Positions 1-4,919 of a stretch of DNA of 11,396 nucleotides are shown piece by piece. Position 1 is the stretch's first letter; each line of letters opens with the position of its first letter. The position numbers and the translations under genes were made by a program. The notes under the pieces were generated by a model, which was not told the origin of the DNA, did no database searches, and worked only from the letters and a program-made list of their open reading frames with translations. The stretch is from GCA-003244245 sp039924425 (GTDB lineage Bacteria; Actinomycetota; Actinomycetes; Mycobacteriales; Pseudonocardiaceae): the NCBI GenBank assembly GCA_039924425.1, contig JBDTAX010000017.1, forward strand, positions 1 to 11,396. Reading direction: 5' to 3'.

Positions 1-791
1 GTGCCGAAGAGGGCGAGTGAGCCGGTCAGCGCGAGCAAGCAGATCCAGCCGGGGATGTGCGGGATACTCGGCACCAGGGCGGCGCGCATGCCCTCGCTGA
101 CGTAGGTGATCGGGTTGGCGGCGGTGAGCACCTGGAACCAGCGCAGGCGCGCCAGCAGCGGCCAGGGGTACTGGGTGGCGCTGGTGAACAGCAGCGGAGT
201 GAAGATCAGCGAGAACGCGAGGCTGATCTTCGCTGGGGGCACGAACGTGCCGATCGTCATGCCGATGCAGGCCCCGAGCAGGCTGCCGAGCCCCAGCACA
301 CCGGCCAGCAGGCCCAGCCCGGCGGCCCGGAAGGGGACCGAGCCGAGCACGCCGATGCCGATCGGGAACATCACCGCGGCGGTGGTCAGCGCCTGCAGCG
401 CGGCGAAGAGCACTTTCTCGGCGGCGACGGCGCAGAGCGGCAGCGGGGCCAGCAGCCGGTCCTCGATCTCCTTGGTCCAGCCGAACTCCGCGACCAGCGG
501 GAACGCCATGGCCTGGATCGCGGTGACGGTCGCGGTCAGCGCGACCAGCCCGGGGAACAGCAGACTGGCGTAGTGCGGGCTGACATAGCCCAGTTCGGTG
601 AGCAGCTTGCCGAACACGAACAGGAAGAACACCGGTTGCAGCAGCACATGGGCCAGGAACCCGGTCGGTGCCTTGGCGAGGACCACGATGTCGCGGTGCA
701 GCACCGAGCCGAACGAGCGCAGCATCAGCGCCCCCGAGGGCCCCCGCACCGTTTCTGCGACACGTTGGGTACCCGATGCGGTGGTGGTCAC
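1..791 (-). CDS. ABC-2 type exporter permease (DrrB-like), partial at window edge
   Basis: This is the membrane subunit of an ABC-2 family exporter, probably for a drug, antibiotic or lipid, partnered by the ATPase encoded just upstream. The minus-strand frame is open from the GTG at 791 to the left edge (263 codons) and has no stop, so the C-terminus is missing. The protein has a short cytoplasmic N-terminus and then hydrophobic segments near residues 46-63, 74-100, 121-150, 155-180 and 185-205. Near residues 225-238 it carries the family's loop signature NPITYVSEGMRAAL, seen in DrrB-type permeases. The GTG start overlaps the ATPase stop in a GTGA arrangement (4 bp), which indicates translational coupling. 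An in-frame ATG at residue 23 is a less likely start. The family is clear; the transported substrate cannot be read from the sequence. Confidence 0.9.
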   Translation of the reverse strand, partial: MTTTASGTQRVAETVRGPSGALMLRSFGSVLHRDIVVLAKAPTGFLAHVLLQPVFFLFVFGKLLTELGYVSPHYASLLFPGLVALTATVTAIQAMAFPLVAEFGWTKEIEDRLLAPLPLCAVAAEKVLFAALQALTTAAVMFPIGIGVLGSVPFRAAGLGLLAGVLGLGSLLGACIGMTIGTFVPPAKISLAFSLIFTPLLFTSATQYPWPLLARLRWFQVLTAANPITYVSEGMRAALVPSIPHIPGWICLLALTGSLALFG

Positions 792-1543
792 CGCAGTCTC
801 CTTCCAGTCAGTTCGAGGAACACGTCCTCCAGGCTGGCCTCGCCGACGGCCGCCCCGGTGGGCAGTGCGCGGATCAGGGCGGCGGGGGTGTCCAACGCGA
901 GCAACCGGCCGGAGTCGATGATGCCGACCCGGTCGGCGAGTGCCGCCGCTTCGTCCATGTCGTGGGTGGTCAGCACGATCGTCACGCCGGTGGCGCGCAA
1001 CTCCCGGATTCGGTCCCAGACGAACAACCGGGCGGCGGGGTCCAGCCCGGTGCTGGGTTCGTCCAGGAACAGCACCTTCGGGTCGTGCATCAAGGCCCGG
1101 GCGATCATCATCCGTTGGTTCTGCCCGCCGGAGAACAGCTCCGGCTTGTCGTTGGCCCGCTCGGTCAGCGCGAACTGCTCCAGCAGCGCCTCGGCCCTCG
1201 GCTTGCGGACCTTCGGTGGTACGCCGTGGTAGGCGGCGTGGAACAGCAGGTTCTGCCGAACCGACAGCGACCGGTCCAGGTTGTTGTGCTGCGGGACCAC
1301 CCCGAGCAGCCGGTGCACGGTCCGCGGCTCGGCCACCACGTCCACCCCCGCGATCAGCGCCCGCCCACCGGTGGGCCGGACCCGGGTGGTCAGCACCCCG
1401 ATCGTGGTGGACTTCCCGGCCCCGTTCGGCCCGAGCAACCCGAAGATCTCCCCCCCGGCTACCGCGAAACTCAACCGGTCCACCGCGTCGGCCCGCGCCT
1501 TCGGGTACCGTTTGACCAGCTCTCGAACCTCCACAGCAGTCAC
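788..1543 (-). CDS. ABC transporter ATP-binding protein (DrrA-like)
   Basis: This is the cytoplasmic ATPase that powers the ABC-2 permease encoded immediately downstream. With the GTG at 1543 as start the product is 251 residues. Visible motifs are Walker A GPNGAGKST (38-46), a Q-loop around Q85, the signature FSGGQNQR (137-144), Walker B VLFLDEP (157-163) with a D-loop STGLD (164-168), and the H-loop histidine at 194. It ends in the ASLEDVFLELTGR sequence typical of the family and lacks the long C-terminal tail of classical DrrA (about 330 residues). An upstream in-frame GTG at 1585 would add 14 residues. I prefer 1543 because the protein then begins TAVEVRELVKRY, as related proteins do, but neither start has a strong ribosome binding site. 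An inverted repeat at 1619-1641 may control the operon. Confidence 0.92.
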   Translation of the reverse strand: MTAVEVRELVKRYPKARADAVDRLSFAVAGGEIFGLLGPNGAGKSTTIGVLTTRVRPTGGRALIAGVDVVAEPRTVHRLLGVVPQHNNLDRSLSVRQNLLFHAAYHGVPPKVRKPRAEALLEQFALTERANDKPELFSGGQNQRMMIARALMHDPKVLFLDEPSTGLDPAARLFVWDRIRELRATGVTIVLTTHDMDEAAALADRVGIIDSGRLLALDTPAALIRALPTGAAVGEASLEDVFLELTGRRLR

Positions 1544-1618
1544 CGCAAGCAAAAACAACACCCCCCGACGCCCCACCCAGCTCACCCAGGGTGGCCAACC
1601 TCATACTGTTCCACAAAC

Positions 1619-1641
1619 TAACTGGTTCGTGAACCTAGTTA
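1619..1641. promoter_or_regulatory. Operator-like inverted repeat upstream of ABC exporter operon
   Basis: The arms TAACTGGTTC (left) and GAACCTAGTTA (right) flank a central GT. They are complementary except for a one-base bulge, and the core GGTTCGTGAACC is a perfect dyad apart from its centre. The site lies 34 bp upstream of the GTG at 1585 and 76 bp upstream of the GTG at 1543, in the short gap after the 104-residue gene. On the minus strand a weak -10-like CAGTAT follows it. The size and symmetry resemble TetR-family operators, which often control such exporters. This is inference: no TetR gene lies in the window, although one could sit beyond the permease. Confidence 0.5.
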
Positions 1642-1660
1642 CCCAGCGCAACCGTCCGGG

Positions 1661-1975
1661 TCAGTCCTCGCGGGAGCGCCGGACGAGCGCGACGAATTCG
1701 CGTTCCGGGTCTTTGACGACGGCGTGCACGCTGATCACCACCGGGCAGGGCCACGCCACCGAGCAGACTTTGCAGTCCCCGCGGGGCTGGCGCCGGTGCT
1801 CGATCAGCAGCCCGCGAATGACGAGGACCAGGTCGTTGATCAGTCGGCGCGCGTGGTCCATGTCCTCTTCGGACCATTCGCGGTCCTCATCGGCCAGGTA
1901 TTCCGCCTCGTCCAAGTGGCCGCAGAGATCGTTGCGCAGCAGGCCGAGCGCGTCGGCCAGCAGGGGTGTGCTCAC
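1661..1975 (-). CDS. Small hypothetical protein with C-x2-C-x5-C motif
   Basis: The product is 104 residues from the GTG at 1975, which has a good ribosome binding site (GGGGAG, 7-base spacing). A longer reading from the ATG at 2038 would begin with 21 low-complexity residues and is less likely. I do not recognise a named family. The N-terminal two thirds are acidic and predicted helical (ALGLLRNDL, HLDEAEYLADEDREW, HARRLINDLVLVIRGLL). The C-terminal third holds C68, C71 and C77 in a GDCKVCSVAWPCPVV segment, then H84 and the stretch KDPEREFVALVRR. The Cys/His set could bind a metal, but that is conjecture. The gene is divergent from the XRE regulator across a region full of dyads. Small proteins ending in a WPCP-type motif are, from memory, frequent beside XRE/DUF397 pairs in Pseudonocardiales. 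The gene lies upstream of and in the same direction as the ABC operon. Confidence 0.75.
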   Translation of the reverse strand: MSTPLLADALGLLRNDLCGHLDEAEYLADEDREWSEEDMDHARRLINDLVLVIRGLLIEHRRQPRGDCKVCSVAWPCPVVISVHAVVKDPEREFVALVRRSRED

Positions 1976-2026
1976 TGGGTGTCTCCCCGGAGTAGGGCGA
2001 GGCCCATCGCCTCGCTGACGTTCAGG

Positions 2027-2049
2027 GAACCGGTTCACCCATGGTCATG
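2027..2049. promoter_or_regulatory. Palindrome and degenerate third operator copy
   Basis: Positions 2027-2036 are the perfect 10-bp palindrome GAACCGGTTC. It overlaps TTCACC-CAT-GGT at 2034-2045, which resembles the left arm, spacer and start of the right arm of the perfect dyad centred 23 bp downstream. It lies between the divergent 104-residue gene and the XRE gene and may be a weak operator for either. The palindrome is seen directly; the role is inferred. Confidence 0.4.
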
Positions 2050-2055
2050 CAATGG

Positions 2056-2072
2056 ATTCACCATTGGTGAAT
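2056..2072. promoter_or_regulatory. Perfect 17-bp dyad, probable operator of divergent region
   Basis: ATTCACCATTGGTGAAT has two 8-bp arms (ATTCACCA and TGGTGAAT) around a single central base. It lies just upstream of the -35 element of the XRE gene promoter and in the probable promoter zone of the divergent 104-residue gene. Its TTCAC/GTGA core recurs in the dyad at 2094-2107. This spacing is what an HTH dimer would bind. The XRE/DUF5753 protein encoded next to it is the obvious candidate, by inference. An alternative hairpin CAATGG/CCATTG (2050-2066) overlaps it. Confidence 0.6.
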
Positions 2073-2085
2073 TGAACCAGCAAAA

Positions 2086-2115
2086 TTGAAATTTCACGCA
2101 GGCGTGACCTATGAT
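2086..2115 (+). promoter_or_regulatory. Sigma-70-like promoter of the XRE regulator gene
   Basis: The -35 element TTGAAA (2086-2091) and the -10 element TATGAT (2110-2115) are separated by 18 bp, and each is one base from consensus. Transcription would begin near 2122, giving a leader of about 15 bases containing the purine-rich ribosome binding site before the ATG at 2137. This is the best promoter match in the window. Its spacer contains a dyad (2094-2107), suggesting direct repression. Confidence 0.65.
2094..2107. promoter_or_regulatory. Dyad inside promoter spacer, probable autorepression operator
   Basis: TCACGC-AG-GCGTGA is a perfect 6-bp inverted repeat with a 2-bp centre, lying wholly between the -35 and -10 elements of the XRE gene promoter. 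It shares the TCAC...GTGA pattern with the 2056-2072 dyad; the two centres are about 36 bp apart. A protein bound here would block RNA polymerase. Confidence 0.55.
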
Positions 2116-2136
2116 CTTCGGCCGGGGGGTGGAACT

Positions 2137-3012
2137 ATGCCACATCGTGAGCCGACGATCCGCAGTCGGGAACTGGGTGAGGGCCTGCGCCAGGCCATGG
2201 ACAACGCCGACCTGACCGGCAAGCAGACCGCCAAGCTGCTCGGCGTGTCACCGAGCATGGTGTCGATGCTGCTGACCGGCAAACGTGGCGCCAGCGAGGT
2301 GGACATCGCGGCGTTCCTCGGGGTGTGCCGGGCCACCGGCCCGGAGCGCGAGCGGCTGCTGGCGCTGTGCCGTGAGCAGGACACTCCGGGCTGGTTCCAG
2401 CAGCACGGCTCCCGGATGCCCAAGCAGCTCCGGACGCTGATCGAGCACGAGAACAAGGCGGTCGCGGTCAACGACTTCGAGGTGACATTCGTGCCCGGCC
2501 TGCTGCAGACCGGCGAGTACGCCCGCGCGGTGATCAGCCACAACGTCAACGTGCCACCCGGCGAGGTGGAGGACCGGATGGCCGCCCGGCTGGCTCGGCA
2601 GACCCTGTTCAGCCGGGACCGCCCGGCCGCCTTCACCTTCTACCTGCACGAGTGCGCGCTGCGCACCCCGGTGGGCGGGCCCGCAGTGATGGCCGAGCAG
2701 CTGCACCACCTGGTGCGGATGTCGACCCGCTCGTACCTGACCCTGCGGGTGGTGCCCTTCGCGGTCGGCGCGCACGCGGCGATGACCGGGGCGTTCCGGC
2801 TGATGGAGTTCACCGAGTTCACACCGGTGGCCTATCTGGAAAGTGAGACCTCCTGCCTGTTCCTGGAGCGGCCGGAGGAAATTCAGGCCTACCAGCGCAT
2901 CTTGCGGGCGCTGGCGGACACCGCGCTGAGTGAGGGACAATCACGACAGCTGATTGCCACGCTGGCAACCAGGCTCGATCCGGATGGAGAGGACCATGAC
3001 AACCGCGCCTGA
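2137..3012 (+). CDS. XRE-family HTH regulator with DUF5753 domain
   Basis: This is a 291-residue DNA-binding regulator of the type that precedes DUF397 genes in actinomycetes; in Streptomyces, relatives of this family affect development and antibiotic production. An XRE helix-turn-helix spans about residues 13-72, with LTGKQTAKLLGVSPSMVSMLLTGKRG as recognition region (cited here as two joined stretches around residues 26-37 and 38-51). The DUF5753 effector domain follows (about 95-275), opening with FEVTFVPGLLQTGEYARAVI, its usual start. I chose the ATG at 2137 because it follows GGGGGTGGA and lies downstream of a good promoter. The TTG at 2086 lies inside that promoter's -35 box and is rejected. 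The 3' end overlaps the DUF397 gene by 17 bp. Dyads upstream suggest autoregulation. The family call is firm; the target genes are unknown. Confidence 0.92.
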   Translation: MPHREPTIRSRELGEGLRQAMDNADLTGKQTAKLLGVSPSMVSMLLTGKRGASEVDIAAFLGVCRATGPERERLLALCREQDTPGWFQQHGSRMPKQLRTLIEHENKAVAVNDFEVTFVPGLLQTGEYARAVISHNVNVPPGEVEDRMAARLARQTLFSRDRPAAFTFYLHECALRTPVGGPAVMAEQLHHLVRMSTRSYLTLRVVPFAVGAHAAMTGAFRLMEFTEFTPVAYLESETSCLFLERPEEIQAYQRILRALADTALSEGQSRQLIATLATRLDPDGEDHDNRA

Positions 3013-3232
3013 GCCGGGCGGCATCGTCTGGCGCACGAGCAGCTACAGCGGCGGGAACGGTAACTGCGTCCAGGTCGGCTGGCGCACCAGCAGCTACAGC
3101 TGCGGCAACGGCGACTGCGTCGAGGTCGCGCCCGCCCGGGACCAGGTGCTGATCCGCGACTCCAAGCACCCCACCGCCCTCACCATCCCCACCCCCGCCT
3201 GGCGCGCCTTCCTCACCACGCTCGTCCCCTGA
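2996..3232 (+). CDS. DUF397 protein with duplicated N-terminal motif
   Basis: This is a small (78-residue) DUF397 protein, the customary partner of XRE/DUF5753 regulators; such partners are thought to modulate the regulator in a toxin-antitoxin-like or signalling way, but no biochemical function is settled. The start ATG follows GGAGAGG by 3 bases and overlaps the regulator gene by 17 bp, so the two are co-translated. An in-frame ATG at 2984 is the alternative. DUF397 normally has one W/F-R-x-S-S-Y-S-G-x-x-G-x-C-V-E-V motif followed by VxxRDSK and a C-terminal WRAFL. Here the first motif occurs twice in tandem, residues 12-28 and 29-45, the second with an extra Cys (C36). The single VLIRDSKHP and AWRAFLTTL parts follow normally. 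Confidence 0.92.
   Translation: MTTAPEPGGIVWRTSSYSGGNGNCVQVGWRTSSYSCGNGDCVEVAPARDQVLIRDSKHPTALTIPTPAWRAFLTTLVP
3029..3130 (+). repeat. 51-bp in-frame tandem duplication within DUF397 gene
   Basis: Two 51-bp copies, 3029-3079 and 3080-3130, match at 43 of 51 positions by direct comparison. They encode WRTSSYSGGNGNCVQVG and WRTSSYSCGNGDCVEVA. Five of the eight differences change the amino acid across four codons, and the rest are silent third-position changes. This points to a fairly recent, frame-preserving duplication of the conserved core motif. Confidence 0.9.
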
Positions 3233-3235
3233 CAC

Positions 3236-3305
3236 CACCGCCATTCGGAGCCGAATCGCGGTCCCAGCCACCTCGTCAGGCGTCATTCGGAGTCGAATGG
3301 CGGTG
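3236..3305. repeat. Long inverted repeat with nested dyads, possible terminator
   Basis: CACCGCCATTCG (3236-3247) is exactly complementary to CGAATGGCGGTG (3294-3305) across 46 bp. Nested within are ATTCGG-AG-CCGAAT (3243-3256), a perfect dyad, and the near-identical ATTCGGAGTCGAAT (3285-3298). The element begins 3 bp after the DUF397 stop. It could be a terminator for the XRE-DUF397 operon, although it has no T-run, or a copy of an interspersed genomic repeat. Apart from this and the 16-bp tandem repeat, nothing else was seen in 3233-3448. Confidence 0.55.
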
Positions 3306-3404
3306 GGCGACAGGTACCCGGGCGGCACGGGCTTGGGCGCGACCGCCTAGCCTGTCACTGGATGCGACGCAACGCGGCGTTTCGAGCACGGACAGTCAGC
3401 AGCG

Positions 3405-3436
3405 GCCAGAAGTCCGGTAAGCCAGAAGTCCGGTAA
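3405..3436 (+). repeat. Perfect 16-bp tandem duplication before RBS
   Basis: GCCAGAAGTCCGGTAA occurs twice with no mismatch and no gap (3405-3420 and 3421-3436). The second copy runs directly into GGGAG, the ribosome binding site of the gene starting at 3449. It is probably a recent slippage event in the leader or promoter; an effect on expression is possible but unproven. Confidence 0.85.
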
Positions 3437-3448
3437 GGGAGTCGTGCA

Positions 3449-3970
3449 GTGGAGGACACAACAGTCGAGGACACCGCGGCGGGCAGCGGCGTGGGCACCA
3501 CGGTGCGCAACCTGACCGTTTTCGACGGTCTCGCCCTGGTCATCGCCCTCACCCTGGTCGGCGTGGGATTCCTCATCGGCACCGCCGGCAGCGGCCAGAC
3601 CGGATCGACCACCTCGGTTGCGCTCACCGTCACTCCCGACAACGACCTCCGCAGCCTGCCGCCCGGGGCGACCAAGAGCTTTCCGCTCTACGTCAACAAC
3701 ACCAACAGCTACGGCGTTCAAGTGACCTCGATCAGCGCGGGCAACTCCAACGCCACCCGCGGCGGGTGCCCCGCCGGCACTGTGACCAGTACCCCGGTCG
3801 ACGCCCCGGTCGGCTTCATTGAGGCGGGGCGCACCCGGGCCTACGAAGTCTCGGTGACCATGGCGGCCACCGCGAACGCCAGGTGCAAGGACCAGTCGTT
3901 CACCCTGCCGCTGACCGTCACACTCGCCTCCGCCGCCGCCGGCCGGCACTTCTCGTTCGGGAGCTCATGA
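3449..3970 (+). CDS. Membrane-anchored protein with Ig-like extracytoplasmic domain
   Basis: The product is 173 residues, starting at a GTG that follows AAGGGAG by 7 bases. The N-terminal 25 residues are hydrophilic and acidic, one transmembrane helix spans about 27-46, and the remainder (about 50-173) should lie outside the membrane. That part is rich in Thr, Ser, Val and Asn and has the alternating pattern of a beta-sandwich: LPPGATKSFPLYVNNTN, then VQVTSISAG, then GGC, then EAGRTRAYEVSVTM, then ARC. C107 and C146 are the only cysteines and could form a disulphide. The order polar-Asn strand, GGC, Ala-Gly, VxVxM and a second Cys recalls Ig-like domains common in actinobacterial secreted proteins, from memory only. 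No enzymatic motif is visible. The next gene in the same direction also encodes a single-pass extracytoplasmic protein. Function unknown. Confidence 0.8.
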   Translation: MEDTTVEDTAAGSGVGTTVRNLTVFDGLALVIALTLVGVGFLIGTAGSGQTGSTTSVALTVTPDNDLRSLPPGATKSFPLYVNNTNSYGVQVTSISAGNSNATRGGCPAGTVTSTPVDAPVGFIEAGRTRAYEVSVTMAATANARCKDQSFTLPLTVTLASAAAGRHFSFGSS

Positions 3971-4039
3971 GCCAGGTGCTCACGCACAGCTCTTGACCGC
4001 CCACCGAACGGCCACCTACTCTGGCATCTGGTCGGGGGC

Positions 4040-4059
4040 CGGTACTACCGAGGTAAATT
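4040..4059 (+). promoter_or_regulatory. Possible promoter or operator before Pro-rich gene
   Basis: The 11-bp dyad CGGTA-C-TACCG (4040-4050) is followed by TAAATT (4054-4059), a possible -10 box. No convincing -35 element lies 16-18 bp upstream, so this is only a candidate. The surrounding 128-bp gap is less GC-rich than the genes around it, as promoters in such genomes tend to be. Confidence 0.3.
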
Positions 4060-4098
4060 TGGCTTGATTCCTGGAAGGTCGAGCCGAGGGGGTCTTGG

Positions 4099-4905
4099 AT
4101 GGACGTCGGTTGGGTGCGTTCGAATGAAATTCTGCTTGCCTTTCTGGCAGCCGCCATTGCGGCCGTCGGTGGGCTGACCGTCCTGGTGGTGCATCAACAA
4201 CAAGACCAGACCACCGGCTATGAGCAAGCCAACCTGTACACCGGCACTTCAGCGGGAATTGTGCCCAATGCGGGACCACCCGCTCCCGCCAAGGCACCGG
4301 CTCCCCCAGCGGCTCCGGCGGCAGTCTCAGCACCCCTGGTAGCCCCCGCACAGGTAAACCCCGCACCCCAAGTAATCCAGCCCCAAGTAATCCAGCCCCA
4401 AGTAATCCCAGCGCCGCAGGTAATCCCAGCGCCGCAGGTAAACCCGGCACCACGAGCAAACCCGGCACCCCAGGATAATCCCGCACCCCAGGTAGTCTTG
4501 GTGCCCCAGAAATCACTGCCGCAGGCGCATCCGCACAAGCTAGTAGTCCCGGTCGCGCCGCCGCGCCGACCAGCCCCGATACCCCCCGCAATCCCGGCAC
4601 CCGCAGCCGACGTACCGGGAAAGGAGCTCCCACCGGATTCCGACTATCGCCTGCCCGACCCCGACCCCGACACAAGCAGAACCCCCGACACAAGCAGAAC
4701 CCCCGACACTTCCGAAACAGCCCCGGTCGCGGCCGCACCCGTTCACGCTGGCGTACCCGCCAAAGCGATCACACCCGATTCCGCCGGCAACCAGGTTCAC
4801 GCCATCTCGCCGACAAACCGCGACGAACCCGCATACCCCCGATGGGTAGACCATCAGTCACCGGACCCACGCGATGAGGGCAACGACCCCACCGCTGGCG
4901 ACTGA
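4099..4905 (+). CDS. Single-pass membrane protein with Pro/Ala-rich repeats
   Basis: The product is 268 residues from an ATG preceded by GAGGGGG at 7-base spacing. A transmembrane helix lies at about residues 11-31 after a short cytoplasmic end. The rest is low-complexity, has no cysteine, and is dominated by Pro, Ala, Gln and Val, with eight short repeats at residues 85-130 and a second repeat (PDTSRT) near 190-203. The last 60 residues are less repetitive and acidic (DEPAYPRWVDHQSPDPRDEG). Such Pro-rich tails often span the peptidoglycan layer, and that is the best guess for this one. Codon use in the repeats (GTA, GCA, CAA) is less GC-rich at third positions than in the neighbours, as expected of a young repeat. 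An antisense frame (4016-4738) is also open but is Leu/Gly/Arg repetitive with no supporting features. I recognise no family. Confidence 0.65.
   Translation: MDVGWVRSNEILLAFLAAAIAAVGGLTVLVVHQQQDQTTGYEQANLYTGTSAGIVPNAGPPAPAKAPAPPAAPAAVSAPLVAPAQVNPAPQVIQPQVIQPQVIPAPQVIPAPQVNPAPRANPAPQDNPAPQVVLVPQKSLPQAHPHKLVVPVAPPRRPAPIPPAIPAPAADVPGKELPPDSDYRLPDPDPDTSRTPDTSRTPDTSETAPVAAAPVHAGVPAKAITPDSAGNQVHAISPTNRDEPAYPRWVDHQSPDPRDEGNDPTAGD
4351..4488 (+). repeat. Eight short Pro-rich coding repeats
   Basis: Eight in-frame units run without gaps: QVNPAP, QVIQP twice, QVIPAP twice, QVNPAP, RANPAP, QDNPAP. That is six 18-bp and two 15-bp units. The two 15-bp units (4369-4383, 4384-4398) are identical, and the two QVIPAP units differ at one base, so the array has expanded recently. 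Number variation between strains is expected. Confidence 0.85.
4666..4708 (+). repeat. 18-bp tandem repeat in Pro-rich gene
   Basis: The unit CCCGACACAAGCAGAACC occurs twice exactly (4666-4683, 4684-4701), with a partial third copy reading CCCGACA (4702-4708). It encodes PDTSRT repeated and is in frame with the surrounding coding sequence. Confidence 0.85.
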
Positions 4906-4918
4906 CTCTGACCAGTCG
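4899..4918. terminator. Small stem-loop between convergent genes
   Basis: CGACTG (4899-4904) pairs with CAGTCG (4913-4918) across an 8-base loop, spanning the stop codon of the Pro-rich gene and ending one base before the last codon of the convergent nitrate reductase. It could act as a weak bidirectional terminator. The stem is short and there is no T-run, so confidence is low. Confidence 0.35.
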
Positions 4919-4919
4919 T

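Noticed and set aside
57..1232. Long open plus-strand frame over the exporter genes
   Set aside because: It is antisense to the ABC permease and ATPase, which show clear family motifs. Its translation is Arg/Gly/Gln-rich low complexity, typical of a shadow frame in GC-rich DNA.
2086..2136. Earlier TTG start for the XRE regulator
   Set aside because: The TTG is part of the -35 box of the likely promoter, the extra residues have no family counterpart, and the ATG at 2137 has a good ribosome binding site.
3029..3130. The 51-bp repeat as a possible CRISPR or mobile-element trace
   Set aside because: It is a two-copy, gapless, in-frame duplication of a protein motif with no spacers and no flanking inverted repeats.
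3967..3996. Nine-codon ATG frame overlapping the stop of the Ig-like protein gene (ATGA)
   Set aside because: It is too short and without supporting features; the ATGA overlap and the GCTCATGAGC palindrome at 3963-3972 are probably chance.
4016..4738. 240-codon minus-strand frame opposite the Pro-rich gene
   Set aside because: It is the mirror of the repeats and is Leu/Gly/Arg repetitive. The plus-strand frame has a ribosome binding site, a transmembrane helix and a stop close to the convergent gene. It cannot be fully excluded.
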